DNA of 64,000 nucleotides from Acidimicrobiaceae bacterium. GTDB taxonomy: Bacteria > Actinomycetota > Acidimicrobiia > Acidimicrobiales > Ilumatobacteraceae. Made by a program: the position numbers and the translations under genes. Where the stretch lies: the NCBI GenBank assembly GCA_016722025.1, contig JADKGZ010000001.1:583015-647014 (forward strand). The letters run 5' to 3'. Under the pieces are notes generated by a model. It had not been told where the DNA came from and searched no databases. It saw only the letters and a list, made by a program, of their open reading frames with translations. Positions 16,468-27,462 of this stretch are shown here, one piece after another. The stretch's first letter is position 1. Each line of letters begins with the position of its first letter.

Positions 16468-16473
16468 ATTCTA
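16468..16473 (-). promoter_or_regulatory. -10 box of vapBC (leaderless start)
   Basis: TAGAAT on the minus strand, a close match to TATAAT, ends seven bases before the preferred vapB ATG. It also argues against the two upstream ATG codons. Confidence 0.45.
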
Positions 16474-16509
16474 CCATTCATGCCAATCGGAAGCGTGCAA
16501 AACGGCAAC

Positions 16510-16536
16510 GACCCGGCCCCACGAGGGGACCGGGTC
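16510..16536 (-). terminator. Terminator after fusA
   Basis: Strong hairpin on the minus strand: a 7-bp stem GACCCGG/CCGGGTC extended by CCCC/GGGG across a one-base bulge, with a four-base loop, followed by GTTGCCGTTTTGC. It lies 23 bases beyond the fusA stop codon and before the vapB start. Confidence 0.65.
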
Positions 16537-16558
16537 GCTGCAACAACTGCGGTTGCGA

Positions 16559-18658
<2,100 letters not shown>

Positions 18659-18752
18659 CTCTGTGTCTCTCTACTCTCGTCGTCTTGTCGTTCGTCGTGC
18701 TGCGATTCTTGGGGCGCGCAACGACCGAAAACGGCCGAGTGCACGGCTCGCA

Positions 18753-18758
18753 ATGCTA
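18753..18758 (-). promoter_or_regulatory. Candidate -10 of the fusA promoter
   Basis: TAGCAT on the minus strand 94 bases before the fusA ATG. A GGTCGT sequence lies 18 bases upstream and a TTGGTC lies 20 upstream, so the -35 is uncertain. The gap between fusA and the next gene (18659-18801) has no other obvious feature. Confidence 0.35.
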
Positions 18759-18801
18759 TCGGGGGCCTGCGCGAACACGACCAAGTTCGCGCGACCGAGG
18801 C

Positions 18802-19554
18802 TCAGGCCCAGCCACCTGCATACGCCACGAACTGCCCAGTGGTGAACCCGCTGGTGCCATCGATGTAGGGCATGCAGAACGCCGCGCACTCGTCGACCGT
18901 GCCCAGGCGGCGCATCGGCACGGCGGCCTCGATGCGAGCGCGCACGGCGGGGTCGTCGGCGCCGGCCGCGCGCCGGAACTCGGGGAAGTCCATGAAGTTG
19001 GTGCCGATCGCATTCACCTGCACGCCGTGGCGGGCGACTTCGGCGGCGACGTTCTTCACCAACATCGTGGCGCCGGCCCGGGCCGCCGAGTACAGCGGCG
19101 CATTCGGGGTGGGTCGCGCGCCGGCCGCGCTGGTGAACACCAGCACCTGCCCGTGACCCTGGCCCACCATCACGGGCACGACAGCGCGCAGGAAGTGGAA
19201 CGGCGCTTCCAGGCAACCGGCGACTGCCGTACGCAGGTCGTCGAGCGACGAGTCGAGGAACGAGCCGGTGACGATGCGGCCACTGAAGGCCACCGCGGCA
19301 TCGATGCGCCCGAACTGCTGCAGCGCAGCGTGCACCAACGCCGCGGCCGCAGCAGGGTCGGCCAGATTGCGCACGCCGTCGACCACCTCGACCGTGGCAC
19401 CCGCCGCGCGCAGTTCCTCGACCAGCCCGGCGGCAGGGTTGCCGATGACCAGATCGTGCCCACGCGCTGCCAGCAGCCGGGCGATGGGCGGCCCGACGTA
19501 GAAGCCCGCATCGGCGACGAGCGCTACACGGCGGGAGGGTTCGGTTGTCGACAT
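18802..19554 (-). CDS. Halohydrin dehalogenase-like SDR-fold protein
   Basis: A 250-residue protein with the short-chain dehydrogenase fold but without the usual catalytic and cofactor motifs. The tetrad position reads S-x12-Y-x3-R (Ser142, Tyr155, Arg159) instead of Y-x3-K, and the glycine-rich dinucleotide loop is replaced by ADAGFYVGPP, matching the aromatic-x-Gly halide-pocket motif of halohydrin dehalogenases with Ala at the usual Thr. The NAIGTNFM segment after the active site also matches that family's AIGPNY-type loop. Such enzymes release halide from vicinal halohydrins and open epoxides with anions, without NAD(P). A non-catalytic SDR is the alternative. The gene has a strong leaderless promoter with an overlapping operator. 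Confidence 0.7.
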   Translation of the reverse strand: MSTTEPSRRVALVADAGFYVGPPIARLLAARGHDLVIGNPAAGLVEELRAAGATVEVVDGVRNLADPAAAAALVHAALQQFGRIDAAVAFSGRIVTGSFLDSSLDDLRTAVAGCLEAPFHFLRAVVPVMVGQGHGQVLVFTSAAGARPTPNAPLYSAARAGATMLVKNVAAEVARHGVQVNAIGTNFMDFPEFRRAAGADDPAVRARIEAAVPMRRLGTVDECAAFCMPYIDGTSGFTTGQFVAYAGGWA

Positions 19555-19560
19555 CGACTC

Positions 19561-19589
19561 ATTCAAACAATTGACATGATTGGTGTCAA
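19561..19589 (-). promoter_or_regulatory. Promoter and operator of the halohydrin dehalogenase-like gene
   Basis: Minus strand: perfect -35 TTGACA (19584-19589), 17-base spacer, -10 TTGAAT (19561-19566), then six bases to the ATG, predicting a leaderless mRNA. The -35 forms one arm of a perfect inverted repeat TTGACA-N7-TGTCAA (19571-19589), the form of a repressor operator (for example TetR or GntR type). No cognate regulator gene is adjacent. Confidence 0.6.
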
Positions 19590-19625
19590 CTTGTCGCCTG
19601 CGCTCGTCGTACGGCCAGGCCTCGG

Positions 19626-20903
19626 CTAGGCCGGCATGGCGGCGAGACTGGCGAGCACTGCTTCGGCGGTGCGTCGCCCACTGAACAAAGCACCCTGGAT
19701 GGACGGCGTGTCGCGGTGGTCCCCGCACACGAACAGGCCATCGCCCAGCGACACGCGACGCTTGGGCGCGAACGGAGGTTGCGAGTCGGGCTGGCCGTGC
19801 TCGATCGAGTCGGTGCGCAGCACTCGCCACTGATCGACCTGCGCGCCCCACCAGGTGCGCAGCTGCGCACGCACCGCATCGGGTAGCTGCGCCGGATCGC
19901 CGTCGGCGGCAGGGCAGGCGGCGGCGATGAGCGCCTGGCCCGTCGGCGCGTAGTGAGGTGACACGTTGCTCATCACAGCAACGTTCAGCGCCGGGCCGAC
20001 GAGCGTGCCGTCGAGCACGATCAGCTTCTGCGACACCGGCGGGGCCGCCGCCGCGAACCACACGCACGACACCTTCCGCGATGCCGGCGCAGCGACATGG
20101 TGCTCGCGCAGCAGCTGCGCGGCGGCCGGGCCCTCCGTCGCGACGACCACGCAAGGCGCCCGTGCCACGCGGCCGTCGGCCAGGTGCACCGCACCGGGGG
20201 CAACGGCCGCCACCGGGGAGCTCAACTGCACCGTGCCCGGCGCAAGCCGAGCAGCCAGCTGATCGGGCAGCGCTTGCATGCCCAGCGCCGGCACCACCGA
20301 GTCGCCGACGGCGAGGCAGCGCAGGATGACGTCGGCCATTCGGCGGCTGGCGGTGAGGTGCACGTCGAGCTGGATGCCACCCAGCAGCGGCCGGAAGAAG
20401 CGATCGATCATGCGCGTGCTGAACCCGATGTCGCGCAGCGCCGTGAGGGTGCTGACGTCGTCGCCGCGCAGCAGCGCCACCGGGTCGGCCTTGCGCAGCC
20501 GATGCAGCAGGCCCGCCAAGCGCACCTTGTCGGTGAGGCTGCCGACCGGGGCGAGCGCGCTGGAGAGCAGCATCGCCGGCCGGCGAGTGGGATCGCCGAG
20601 CGAGTACATCCGCTTGCCCAACCACACCATCGAGCCCGGGTCGAACGCACACGGCCGAAGCGCGGCCAGATCGACCTGACGGCGCACCTCCGGGTAGGCG
20701 GTGAGCAACACCTGGAAGCCACGATCGAGCCGGAAGCCCTCGACGACATCGGTGCGCACCCGGCCCCCGACCCCATCGCCGGCCTCGAGCACCGTCACCG
20801 CACGACCGGCCTCCTGCAGCGCGCGAGCGGCGGCCAACCCGGCAAGGCCGGCGCCGACGACGACGACATCGAGGTGCTCGGGCAGTTCGCGAGTGATGGC
20901 CAT
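19626..20903 (-). CDS. FAD-dependent amine-oxidase/phytoene-desaturase-like oxidoreductase
   Basis: A 425-residue flavoprotein. The N-terminal FAD site is VVVVGAGLAGLAAARAL (about 13-29) followed by the family's second motif GVGGRVRTD (about 45-53). The C-terminal FAD motif is LFVCGDHRDTPSIQGALFSGRRTAE. The family covers protoporphyrinogen oxidases, monoamine oxidases and carotenoid desaturases; the substrate cannot be set. It lies between the dehalogenase-like gene (71 bases away) and the divergent ABC exporter genes. Cotranscription with the dehalogenase-like gene is possible, but that gene has its own promoter. Confidence 0.85.
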   Translation of the reverse strand: MAITRELPEHLDVVVVGAGLAGLAAARALQEAGRAVTVLEAGDGVGGRVRTDVVEGFRLDRGFQVLLTAYPEVRRQVDLAALRPCAFDPGSMVWLGKRMYSLGDPTRRPAMLLSSALAPVGSLTDKVRLAGLLHRLRKADPVALLRGDDVSTLTALRDIGFSTRMIDRFFRPLLGGIQLDVHLTASRRMADVILRCLAVGDSVVPALGMQALPDQLAARLAPGTVQLSSPVAAVAPGAVHLADGRVARAPCVVVATEGPAAAQLLREHHVAAPASRKVSCVWFAAAAPPVSQKLIVLDGTLVGPALNVAVMSNVSPHYAPTGQALIAAACPAADGDPAQLPDAVRAQLRTWWGAQVDQWRVLRTDSIEHGQPDSQPPFAPKRRVSLGDGLFVCGDHRDTPSIQGALFSGRRTAEAVLASLAAMPA

Positions 20904-21006
20904 GCGCCGCCGAACCTACCCGTGCGGCGAGGCCGGGATGCGACGGCACGCGTCACATCCACCCGGCTCGTGCGATCTCCTCGTTCCCCGCCACAATGGC
21001 CGCTAC

Positions 21007-22743
21007 ATGTTGCTACGACTCCTGCGCACGCACCTTCGGCGCTACCGCTCGTTGCTGATCGCGGTGGTGCTGCTGCAGGCGGCGCAGACCGCGGCGGCAC
21101 TGACGCTTCCCACGCTCAACGCCGACATCATCGACAAGGGCGTTGCCACCGGCGACACCGGCTACATCTGGCGCCACGGTGGGCTGATGCTGCTGGTCAG
21201 CCTGGTGCAGATCGCGTTCTCCATCGCCGCCATCTACTACGGGTCGAAGGTGGCCACCGGCTTCGGGCGCGACGTTCGCGGCGCGCTGTTCCATCAGGTC
21301 ACCGAGTTCTCCGCCCGCGAAGTCACCCAGTTCGGGCCGCCGACGTTGATCACCCGCGTCACCAACGACGCGCAACAGGTGCAGACGCTCGTACAGATGA
21401 CGTGCACCCTGCTCATCGCCGCACCGCTCACGGCTGCCGGTGGCCTGGTGATGGCGCTGCGTGAAGACGTGCAGCTGACGTGGATCCTGGCAGTCGCGAT
21501 CCCCGTGCTGGTGCTCTCCATCGGCACGGTCATCTACAACATGGTGCCCACCTTCCGGCGCATGCAGGAGCGAACCGACGAGATCAACCGAGTGCTGCGC
21601 GAGCAGATCACCGGCATCCGCGTGGTGCGTGCATTCGTGCGTGAGCCCTACGAGACGGATCGATTCGAGGCCGGCAACGACCAGCTCACGCGAACCGCGC
21701 TGCGCGGCGGCCGGCTGATGGGCCTGATGTTCCCCACCGTGGTCATGATCGTCAACGTCTCCAGTGTCGCTGTCGTGTGGTTCGGCGCAAACAGGGTGAA
21801 CGCCGGCGACCTGAAGATCGGCGCGTTGATCGCCTTCCTCACCTACCTCACGCAGATCCTGATGGCCGTGATGCTGGCCACCTACATGGCTGCGCTGGTT
21901 CCGCGCGCCGCCGTCAGCGCCGAGCGCATCCAGGAAGTGCTCGACACGCCGTCCAGCGTCGCCGCCGCCGAGCATCCGGTGCTCGCGCTGCCACCTCACG
22001 CATCGGTCGAGTTCCGCGACGCCGGCTTCCGATATCCGGGCGCCGAGCACGCCGTGCTCTCCGACGTCACCTTCACCTGTCGCGCCGGGCAGACCATCGC
22101 CGTGATCGGCAGCACCGGCTCGGGCAAGACCACGTTGATCAGCTTGGTAGCCCGCCTGTTCGACGTCACCCAGGGTTCGGTGCTGGTGAACGGGGTCGAC
22201 GTGCGCGATCTGGCCACCGACGCGCTGTGGCAACGCATCGGCCTGGTGCCGCAGCGGCCGTACCTGTTCAGCGGCACCGTGGCCAGCAACCTTCGCTACG
22301 GCAAGCCCGACGCCACCGACGACGAGCTCTGGGAGGCGCTCACGGTGGCGCAGGCCGACGACTTCGTCCGCGCGATGCCCGACGGGCTCGAGTCCCGCAT
22401 CGCCCAAGGCGGCACCAACGTGTCGGGTGGCCAGCGGCAGCGCCTCGCCATCGCCCGCGCGCTGGTGCGCAAGCCGGAGGTGTACCTGTTCGACGACTCG
22501 CTGTCGGCACTCGACATGGCCACCGACGCCAGGCTGCGGGCCGCACTCACGCCCTACACACGAGACGCCGTGGTGCTGATGGTCGCCCAACGCGTCACCA
22601 GCATCAAGCACGCCGACCAGATCCTGGTGCTGGAGGACGGCGAGCCGGTGGGCCTGGGCAGCCACGACCAACTGCTGGCGAACTGTCCCACCTACGTCGA
22701 GATCGTGCAGTCGCAGCTCACCGCCGAGGAGGCGGCGGCATGA
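21007..22743 (+). CDS. Heterodimeric ABC exporter subunit with degenerate ATP site
   Basis: A 578-residue half-transporter: six membrane helices (about 1-310) and one nucleotide-binding domain. Walker A is GSTGSGKTT, the signature is NVSGGQRQRL, Walker B is VYLFDDSLSALD. The usual catalytic Glu is Asp, and the switch-loop His is Gln (VAQRVTSI). This pattern marks the degenerate-site partner of heterodimeric multidrug-type exporters such as TM287/288 or BmrCD. The ATG at 21007 starts MLLRLLRTHLRRYRS. Its stop overlaps the start of the partner in ATGA form. Substrate unknown. Confidence 0.9.
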   Translation: MLLRLLRTHLRRYRSLLIAVVLLQAAQTAAALTLPTLNADIIDKGVATGDTGYIWRHGGLMLLVSLVQIAFSIAAIYYGSKVATGFGRDVRGALFHQVTEFSAREVTQFGPPTLITRVTNDAQQVQTLVQMTCTLLIAAPLTAAGGLVMALREDVQLTWILAVAIPVLVLSIGTVIYNMVPTFRRMQERTDEINRVLREQITGIRVVRAFVREPYETDRFEAGNDQLTRTALRGGRLMGLMFPTVVMIVNVSSVAVVWFGANRVNAGDLKIGALIAFLTYLTQILMAVMLATYMAALVPRAAVSAERIQEVLDTPSSVAAAEHPVLALPPHASVEFRDAGFRYPGAEHAVLSDVTFTCRAGQTIAVIGSTGSGKTTLISLVARLFDVTQGSVLVNGVDVRDLATDALWQRIGLVPQRPYLFSGTVASNLRYGKPDATDDELWEALTVAQADDFVRAMPDGLESRIAQGGTNVSGGQRQRLAIARALVRKPEVYLFDDSLSALDMATDARLRAALTPYTRDAVVLMVAQRVTSIKHADQILVLEDGEPVGLGSHDQLLANCPTYVEIVQSQLTAEEAAA

Positions 22744-24636
22744 CCGGCGGACACGACGACGCAGACGACGTACGCCAGCCGCCGGCACCACCCACCAGCA
22801 CCTCCGAGATGCGCGGCGGGCGGATGAACACGGTGGGCGTGCCCACCGAGAAGTCGAAGGACTTCGCCGGCTCCAGCAAGCGCCTGTTCCGCCGCCTCGG
22901 GCCAGAGCGCCCGAAGGCCTACATGGTGCTCGCGCTCGCTGTCGCCAGCGTGGCCCTGGTCGTGTCGGGCCCCAAGATCCTCGGCCACGCCACCAACCTG
23001 ATCTTCGAGGGCCTGGTGCGCCAGTCGCGCGGCGGTACCGGCATCGACTTCGCTGCGCTGCACACCACGTTGTGGTTCGCCGTCGGCCTCTACCTGCTGG
23101 GCTACCTGCTGGCCTACCTGCAGGCGTTCGTGCTGGCCGGTGTGGTGCAGCGAACCATGTACCGCCTGCGCGCCGACGTGGAGACCAAGTTGCACGCGAT
23201 GCCACTGTCGTACCTCGATCGTCAGGCGCGTGGCGATCTGCTGAGCCGGGTCACCAACGACATCGACAACGTGGCCCAGAGCCTGCAGCAGTCGCTCAGC
23301 CAGCTGTTGCAGGGCGTGCTCACCATCGCCGGCACCATCGGCATGATGCTCTGGATCTCATGGCAGCTGGCCATCGTCGCAGTCGTCACCGTGCCGCTCT
23401 CGCTGCTGCTGATGAAGAAGATCGCCGGTCAATCGAAGAGTCGCTTCATCGCGCAGTGGAAGCACACCGGTGCACTCAACGCGCAGGTGGAGGAGACGTT
23501 CACCGGCCACCCGATCGTCAAGGCGTTCGGCCGCCAGCGCGAGGCCCAGGCTCGCTTCGATGCCACCAACGACAAGCTGTACGAGGCCGGCTTCGCCGCT
23601 CAGTTCATCAGCGGCTGCGTGCAGCCGGCGATGGTGATGGTCGGCAACCTCAACTACGTGGCCATCGCCGTGTTCGGTGGCCTGAAGGTGGCCAACGGCT
23701 CGCTGGGTCTCGGCGACGTGCAGGCGTTCATCCAGTACTCGCGCCAGTTCTCGCAGCCGCTCACGCAGACCGCGTCCATGGTCAACGTGCTGCAGTCGGG
23801 CATCGCCTCCGCCGAGCGCGTGTTCGAGCTGCTCGACGCGCCCGAGCAGAGCGCTGACGCTGCCGCGACACCGAACCCGCAGCCGGCGCTGGGTCGGGTG
23901 GAGTTCCGCGACGTCTCGTTCCGCTACCGCGACGACACGCCGCTCATCGAGCACCTGTCGCTGGTGGCCGAACCGGGCCAGACCGTGGCCATCGTGGGCC
24001 CCACGGGCGCCGGCAAGACCACCCTGGTGAACCTGATCATGCGCTTCTACGAGCTCAACGGCGGCGCCATCCTGCTCGACGGCCGCGACATCTCGCAGAT
24101 GCCACGCGCCGAACTGCGCGGCGAACTGGGCATGGTGCTGCAGGACACCTGGCTGTTCGGCGGCACGATCCGCGACAACATCGCCTACGGCAACACGGAG
24201 GCCACCGAGGCAGAGATCATGGCTGCGGCCAAGGCCTGCTACGTCGATCGGTTCGTGCACTCGCTACCGCTGGGCTACGACACCGTGCTCGACGACGAGG
24301 GCAGCTCGGTGAGCGCAGGCGAGAAGCAACTGCTCACCATCGCCCGCGCGTTCCTGTCGAACCCCACCATCCTCATCCTCGACGAAGCCACCAGTTCGGT
24401 CGACACCCGCACGGAGGTGCTCATCCAGCGGGCCATGGCCAAGCTGCGCGGCGGACCGCACGAGCTTCGTCATCGCGCACCGCCTGTCCACCATCCGCGA
24501 CGCCGACACGATCCTGGTGATGGACGCCGGCCGCATCGTCGAGCAAGGCTCGCATCACGACCTGCTCGTGCGCCAAGGCGCGTACTTCACGCTCTACAAC
24601 GCTCAGTTCACCGGAGCCGCCGCCGAAGTGGCCTAG
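22740..24636 (+). CDS. Heterodimeric ABC exporter subunit with canonical ATPase residues (frameshift near 3' end)
   Basis: Partner of the preceding gene, about 631 residues after correction. An N-terminal hydrophilic tail of about 65 residues precedes six membrane helices and the nucleotide-binding domain. Walker A is GPTGAGKTT, Walker B LILDEATSSVD is intact, and the signature is VSAGEKQ rather than LSGGQ, which is the complement of its partner's degenerate Walker B. The frame breaks near 24451-24458 through one extra base. Downstream in the next frame the text continues as SFVIAHRLSTIRDAD with the switch His, ending at the TAG at 24636. Probably a sequencing error. Confidence 0.85.
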
Positions 24637-24655
24637 CGCCTGCAACACTGCGGGC

Positions 24656-25342
24656 ATGAGCATCGACCTCAACGGCAGCAGCTGGCTGCTCTCCGGTCCG
24701 CTGCAGCTGCCCGACGGCGTCGACGTGACCATCGAGTTCGGCCACGACTCGGTGAGCGGTTGCTCCGGCTGCAATCGGTTCCATGGGCCGTACCGGCACG
24801 GCGAGGGCGAATTCACCGTCGGGCCCCTCGCAGGCACGATGATGGCCGGTTCTCCGGCAGTGATGGCAATGGAGCACGACGTGTTGCAGCGCCTCGGTCG
24901 GGTGGTCGCCATCACGGTGACCGACGATGGCGGCTCGCTGTCGATGCACGATGCCGACGGGGTGCTGTTGCTCGCCTACACCGCACAGGGCTCGGACGAT
25001 CTGGCCGGCCGCTGGCTGGTGACATCGGTTCACCACTCAGCGCGCCAGGCGATCATCTCCGTGCTCGCGGAGAGCGAGCCGACCCTCGAGTTCGATGGCG
25101 ATCGCGTCGTGGGCAGCACAGGGTGCAACACGCTCCGCGGCACGTGCACCGTCGATGGCAGCACCCTCGGCTTCGGCCCGCTGATGACAACCCGGAAGTG
25201 GTGCGGTGACGAAGCGATGGCACAGGAGCAGGCGCTGCTGGCGGCGCTGGCCGACACGGTGGGCTTCCGCCTGGAGGGCAGCCGGCTCACGCTGTTGCGC
25301 CCCGATGGCGGCATCGCCGTCTCCTTGCGGCGCGGCGATTGA
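24656..25342 (+). CDS. Protein with two META (HslJ-like) domains
   Basis: A 228-residue protein made of two META domains in tandem. Each has the family core: residues 36-50 (SGCSGCNRFHGPYRH) and the second half (VGSTGCNTLRGTC, then MTTRKWCGDEAMAQEQ). META domains occur in HslJ, an outer-membrane or heat-shock-related lipoprotein, and in secreted motility or stress proteins. No signal peptide or lipobox is visible, so location is unclear. It starts 19 bases after the ABC exporter and may be in its operon. It converges on the molybdopterin gene with an 18-base gap. Confidence 0.75.
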   Translation: MSIDLNGSSWLLSGPLQLPDGVDVTIEFGHDSVSGCSGCNRFHGPYRHGEGEFTVGPLAGTMMAGSPAVMAMEHDVLQRLGRVVAITVTDDGGSLSMHDADGVLLLAYTAQGSDDLAGRWLVTSVHHSARQAIISVLAESEPTLEFDGDRVVGSTGCNTLRGTCTVDGSTLGFGPLMTTRKWCGDEAMAQEQALLAALADTVGFRLEGSRLTLLRPDGGIAVSLRRGD

Positions 25343-25360
25343 CCGGGGCCACCTTTCGCC

Positions 25361-27325
25361 TCAGCGCGCAGCGGAGACGGTGACGCGCGTGTCGTTGAAG
25401 CAGGCACCGTTGATCAGCGCGTCGCCGGTGGCAGGAGTGAGCGCGTTGACGCCCCATCCATCGGAGTGGTTGCGCAGCCAAACGCCCTTTGCCATCACTG
25501 CCACCCCCGGCCGGGTGTCGGCACCGACGGCGAGGGGCACCGTGATGCTGCCCACCGCGCTGGCCACGTGCACCGCCTGGCCGGCCACCAGCCCACGATC
25601 GGCCGCATCCGCGGGGTGCAACAGGATGGCCGGCGAGGGGCTCTGGAACTCGCCGAACATCGAGTTCACCAGCTTCGAGGTGGCCGGTGAGATCAGCGTC
25701 AGCGAACCCTCGGCCGCCGCCAGCGGCACGAAACGCGGCACGCCCTGCACTGCGTCGACCAACTGCGCGCGACCGCCCGCTGGCACAGTGTCGACGAACT
25801 GATGAGACGGCGCGGCCGACTCGCGCGGGCCGAAGTCGGCCACCGCCACGCGCTGGCCGGGGTCGGCCCAGTCGTACCCGAACGCCCGCGCCAGAGCCAG
25901 GCCGGTCTCGTCGTTGGAGCGGCTCTCACCCACTCGGTCGATGACGGCGACGACGGGCAGCACGGCCAGCGAGCCGTAGCCGGAGCTCACGTCGTCGATC
26001 TCGAAGCTGGTGGTGGCCGGCAGCACCACGTCGGCGTAGCGGGTTGTGTCGGTGAGCACCTGCTCGTGCACCACGGTGAACACGTCGTCGCGGCTGAACG
26101 CGGCCACCACCGCCTGTTGGTGCGGGCACATCACCAACGGGTTGGCGCCCTGCACGAACAGCACCTCGCACGGGTCGGCCGAGCCCGGCGCCATCCACTG
26201 GCCAACCTGGTGCAGCGGCAGCGAGCGGCGCGGCGGGCCGGAGAACGCTTCCTGCGGCCAGCGGGCGCGCGGCTTGGCTGCGCCGGCCGAGGTGGAGCCG
26301 ATGACACCGCTGCCCCGCTGCACGAAGTGGCCGCCCAGAACCGGCAGGGCAAGGATGGCACGGCAGGCCGCACCACCGTTGCTGTTGCGCTCCTGCCCCC
26401 ACCCGATGCGCAGCATCGTGGGCCGAGTGGTGCCCCACCACTCGGCAAGCGTCGTGATGTCGGCGGCGGCCAACCCGGTGACCTCCGCGGCACGATCGAT
26501 CGACCACTCGGCTGCTGCCGCCAACAACGCCTCCGCACCATCGGCGTGCGCGGCGATGAACTCGTGAGCGAGACGACCGGTGGCCGCCCAGTGGTTGGCG
26601 ACCGCCAACGCGAGCACTGCGTCGGTGCCCGGCCGGATCGCGAGGTGGAGATCGGCGCGCTTGGCCATGGCCGTCGCCCGCGGATCGATCACCACCACCC
26701 TGGCACCGGCCTTGGCCGCCTGCTGCACGAGCGGCGGGAAGTGAGTGTTGCTCACCGTCGGGTTGGCGCCCCAGATGACCACCAACTTGCTGTGCACCAC
26801 CTCGCGCGGATCGGCGGAGGCCATTTCGCCGAACACGCTGTCCCACGCGGCCCCCATCGTGGCCGCGCAGATCGTGTGCTCGGCGATGGTGGCGCCAACG
26901 GCGGCGAAGAACGCCTCGGTGAAGCTGGCCCGCTCGAGCACCGCTGCCGACGAGTTGTAGGTGAACGCGACCACGGCATCCGGGCCGCTGCGTGCGATCG
27001 CACCGCGCATTCGGTGGGCGACCAGCCCGAGCGCTTCCTCCCACGTGGCCTCACGGAACTCGCCGGCACCCTTCGCCCCGGTGCGGATCAGTGGGGAGAG
27101 CACTCGCTCGGGGGCGTACACGCGCTGCGCATGGCGCTTGACCTTGGCGCAGATCCACCCGTCGGTGAACGTGCTGTCGGGCGAGGCATCGATGTCGGTG
27201 ATGCGGCGACCCTCGCTCGTCATGGTGACGGTGACGGCCAGCGAGCAGGCGTCGGGGCAGTCGAGCGTGCACGCCGTGTGCACGACCGACCGAGTAGTGC
27301 GGCCGGCTTCGTCGATGACAGTCAT
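25361..27325 (-). CDS. Molybdopterin-dependent oxidoreductase (DMSO reductase superfamily)
   Basis: A 654-residue catalytic subunit. Cys19, Cys23, Cys27 and Cys59 (C-x3-C-x3-C-x31-C) form the N-terminal iron-sulfur motif; the molybdopterin domains follow (YAPERVLSPLIRTG, VVIWGANPTVSNTH, then RIGWGQERNSNGG) and a C-terminal molydopterin-binding domain ends the protein. No Tat signal precedes the motif, so it is probably cytoplasmic. No electron-transfer or membrane subunit is in the same transcription unit, but the FixBCXA operon starts 138 bases away in the other direction. Formate dehydrogenase-like and other DMSO reductase-family activities are possible; the substrate is not determined. Confidence 0.88.
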   Translation of the reverse strand: MTVIDEAGRTTRSVVHTACTLDCPDACSLAVTVTMTSEGRRITDIDASPDSTFTDGWICAKVKRHAQRVYAPERVLSPLIRTGAKGAGEFREATWEEALGLVAHRMRGAIARSGPDAVVAFTYNSSAAVLERASFTEAFFAAVGATIAEHTICAATMGAAWDSVFGEMASADPREVVHSKLVVIWGANPTVSNTHFPPLVQQAAKAGARVVVIDPRATAMAKRADLHLAIRPGTDAVLALAVANHWAATGRLAHEFIAAHADGAEALLAAAAEWSIDRAAEVTGLAAADITTLAEWWGTTRPTMLRIGWGQERNSNGGAACRAILALPVLGGHFVQRGSGVIGSTSAGAAKPRARWPQEAFSGPPRRSLPLHQVGQWMAPGSADPCEVLFVQGANPLVMCPHQQAVVAAFSRDDVFTVVHEQVLTDTTRYADVVLPATTSFEIDDVSSGYGSLAVLPVVAVIDRVGESRSNDETGLALARAFGYDWADPGQRVAVADFGPRESAAPSHQFVDTVPAGGRAQLVDAVQGVPRFVPLAAAEGSLTLISPATSKLVNSMFGEFQSPSPAILLHPADAADRGLVAGQAVHVASAVGSITVPLAVGADTRPGVAVMAKGVWLRNHSDGWGVNALTPATGDALINGACFNDTRVTVSAAR

Positions 27326-27449
27326 GGGGATCGGTCTAGCCGGTCGGCATCTGCCGGGCAAGGGAGTTGGCCGATGCTGTGGGCATCCGTCTGCTTCCGT
27401 GGGGTGACCGCCGGCAGCGGCCCATGGGGCGCATCGAGCGACGACGCCC

Positions 27450-27455
27450 TATTCT
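27450..27455 (+). promoter_or_regulatory. -10 box of the fixB-fixC-fixX-fixA operon (leaderless start)
   Basis: TATTCT ends seven bases before the ATG at 27463. The intergenic region shared with the divergent molybdopterin gene (27326-27462) contains no clear -35. Confidence 0.4.
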
Positions 27456-27462
27456 GCAGCCG

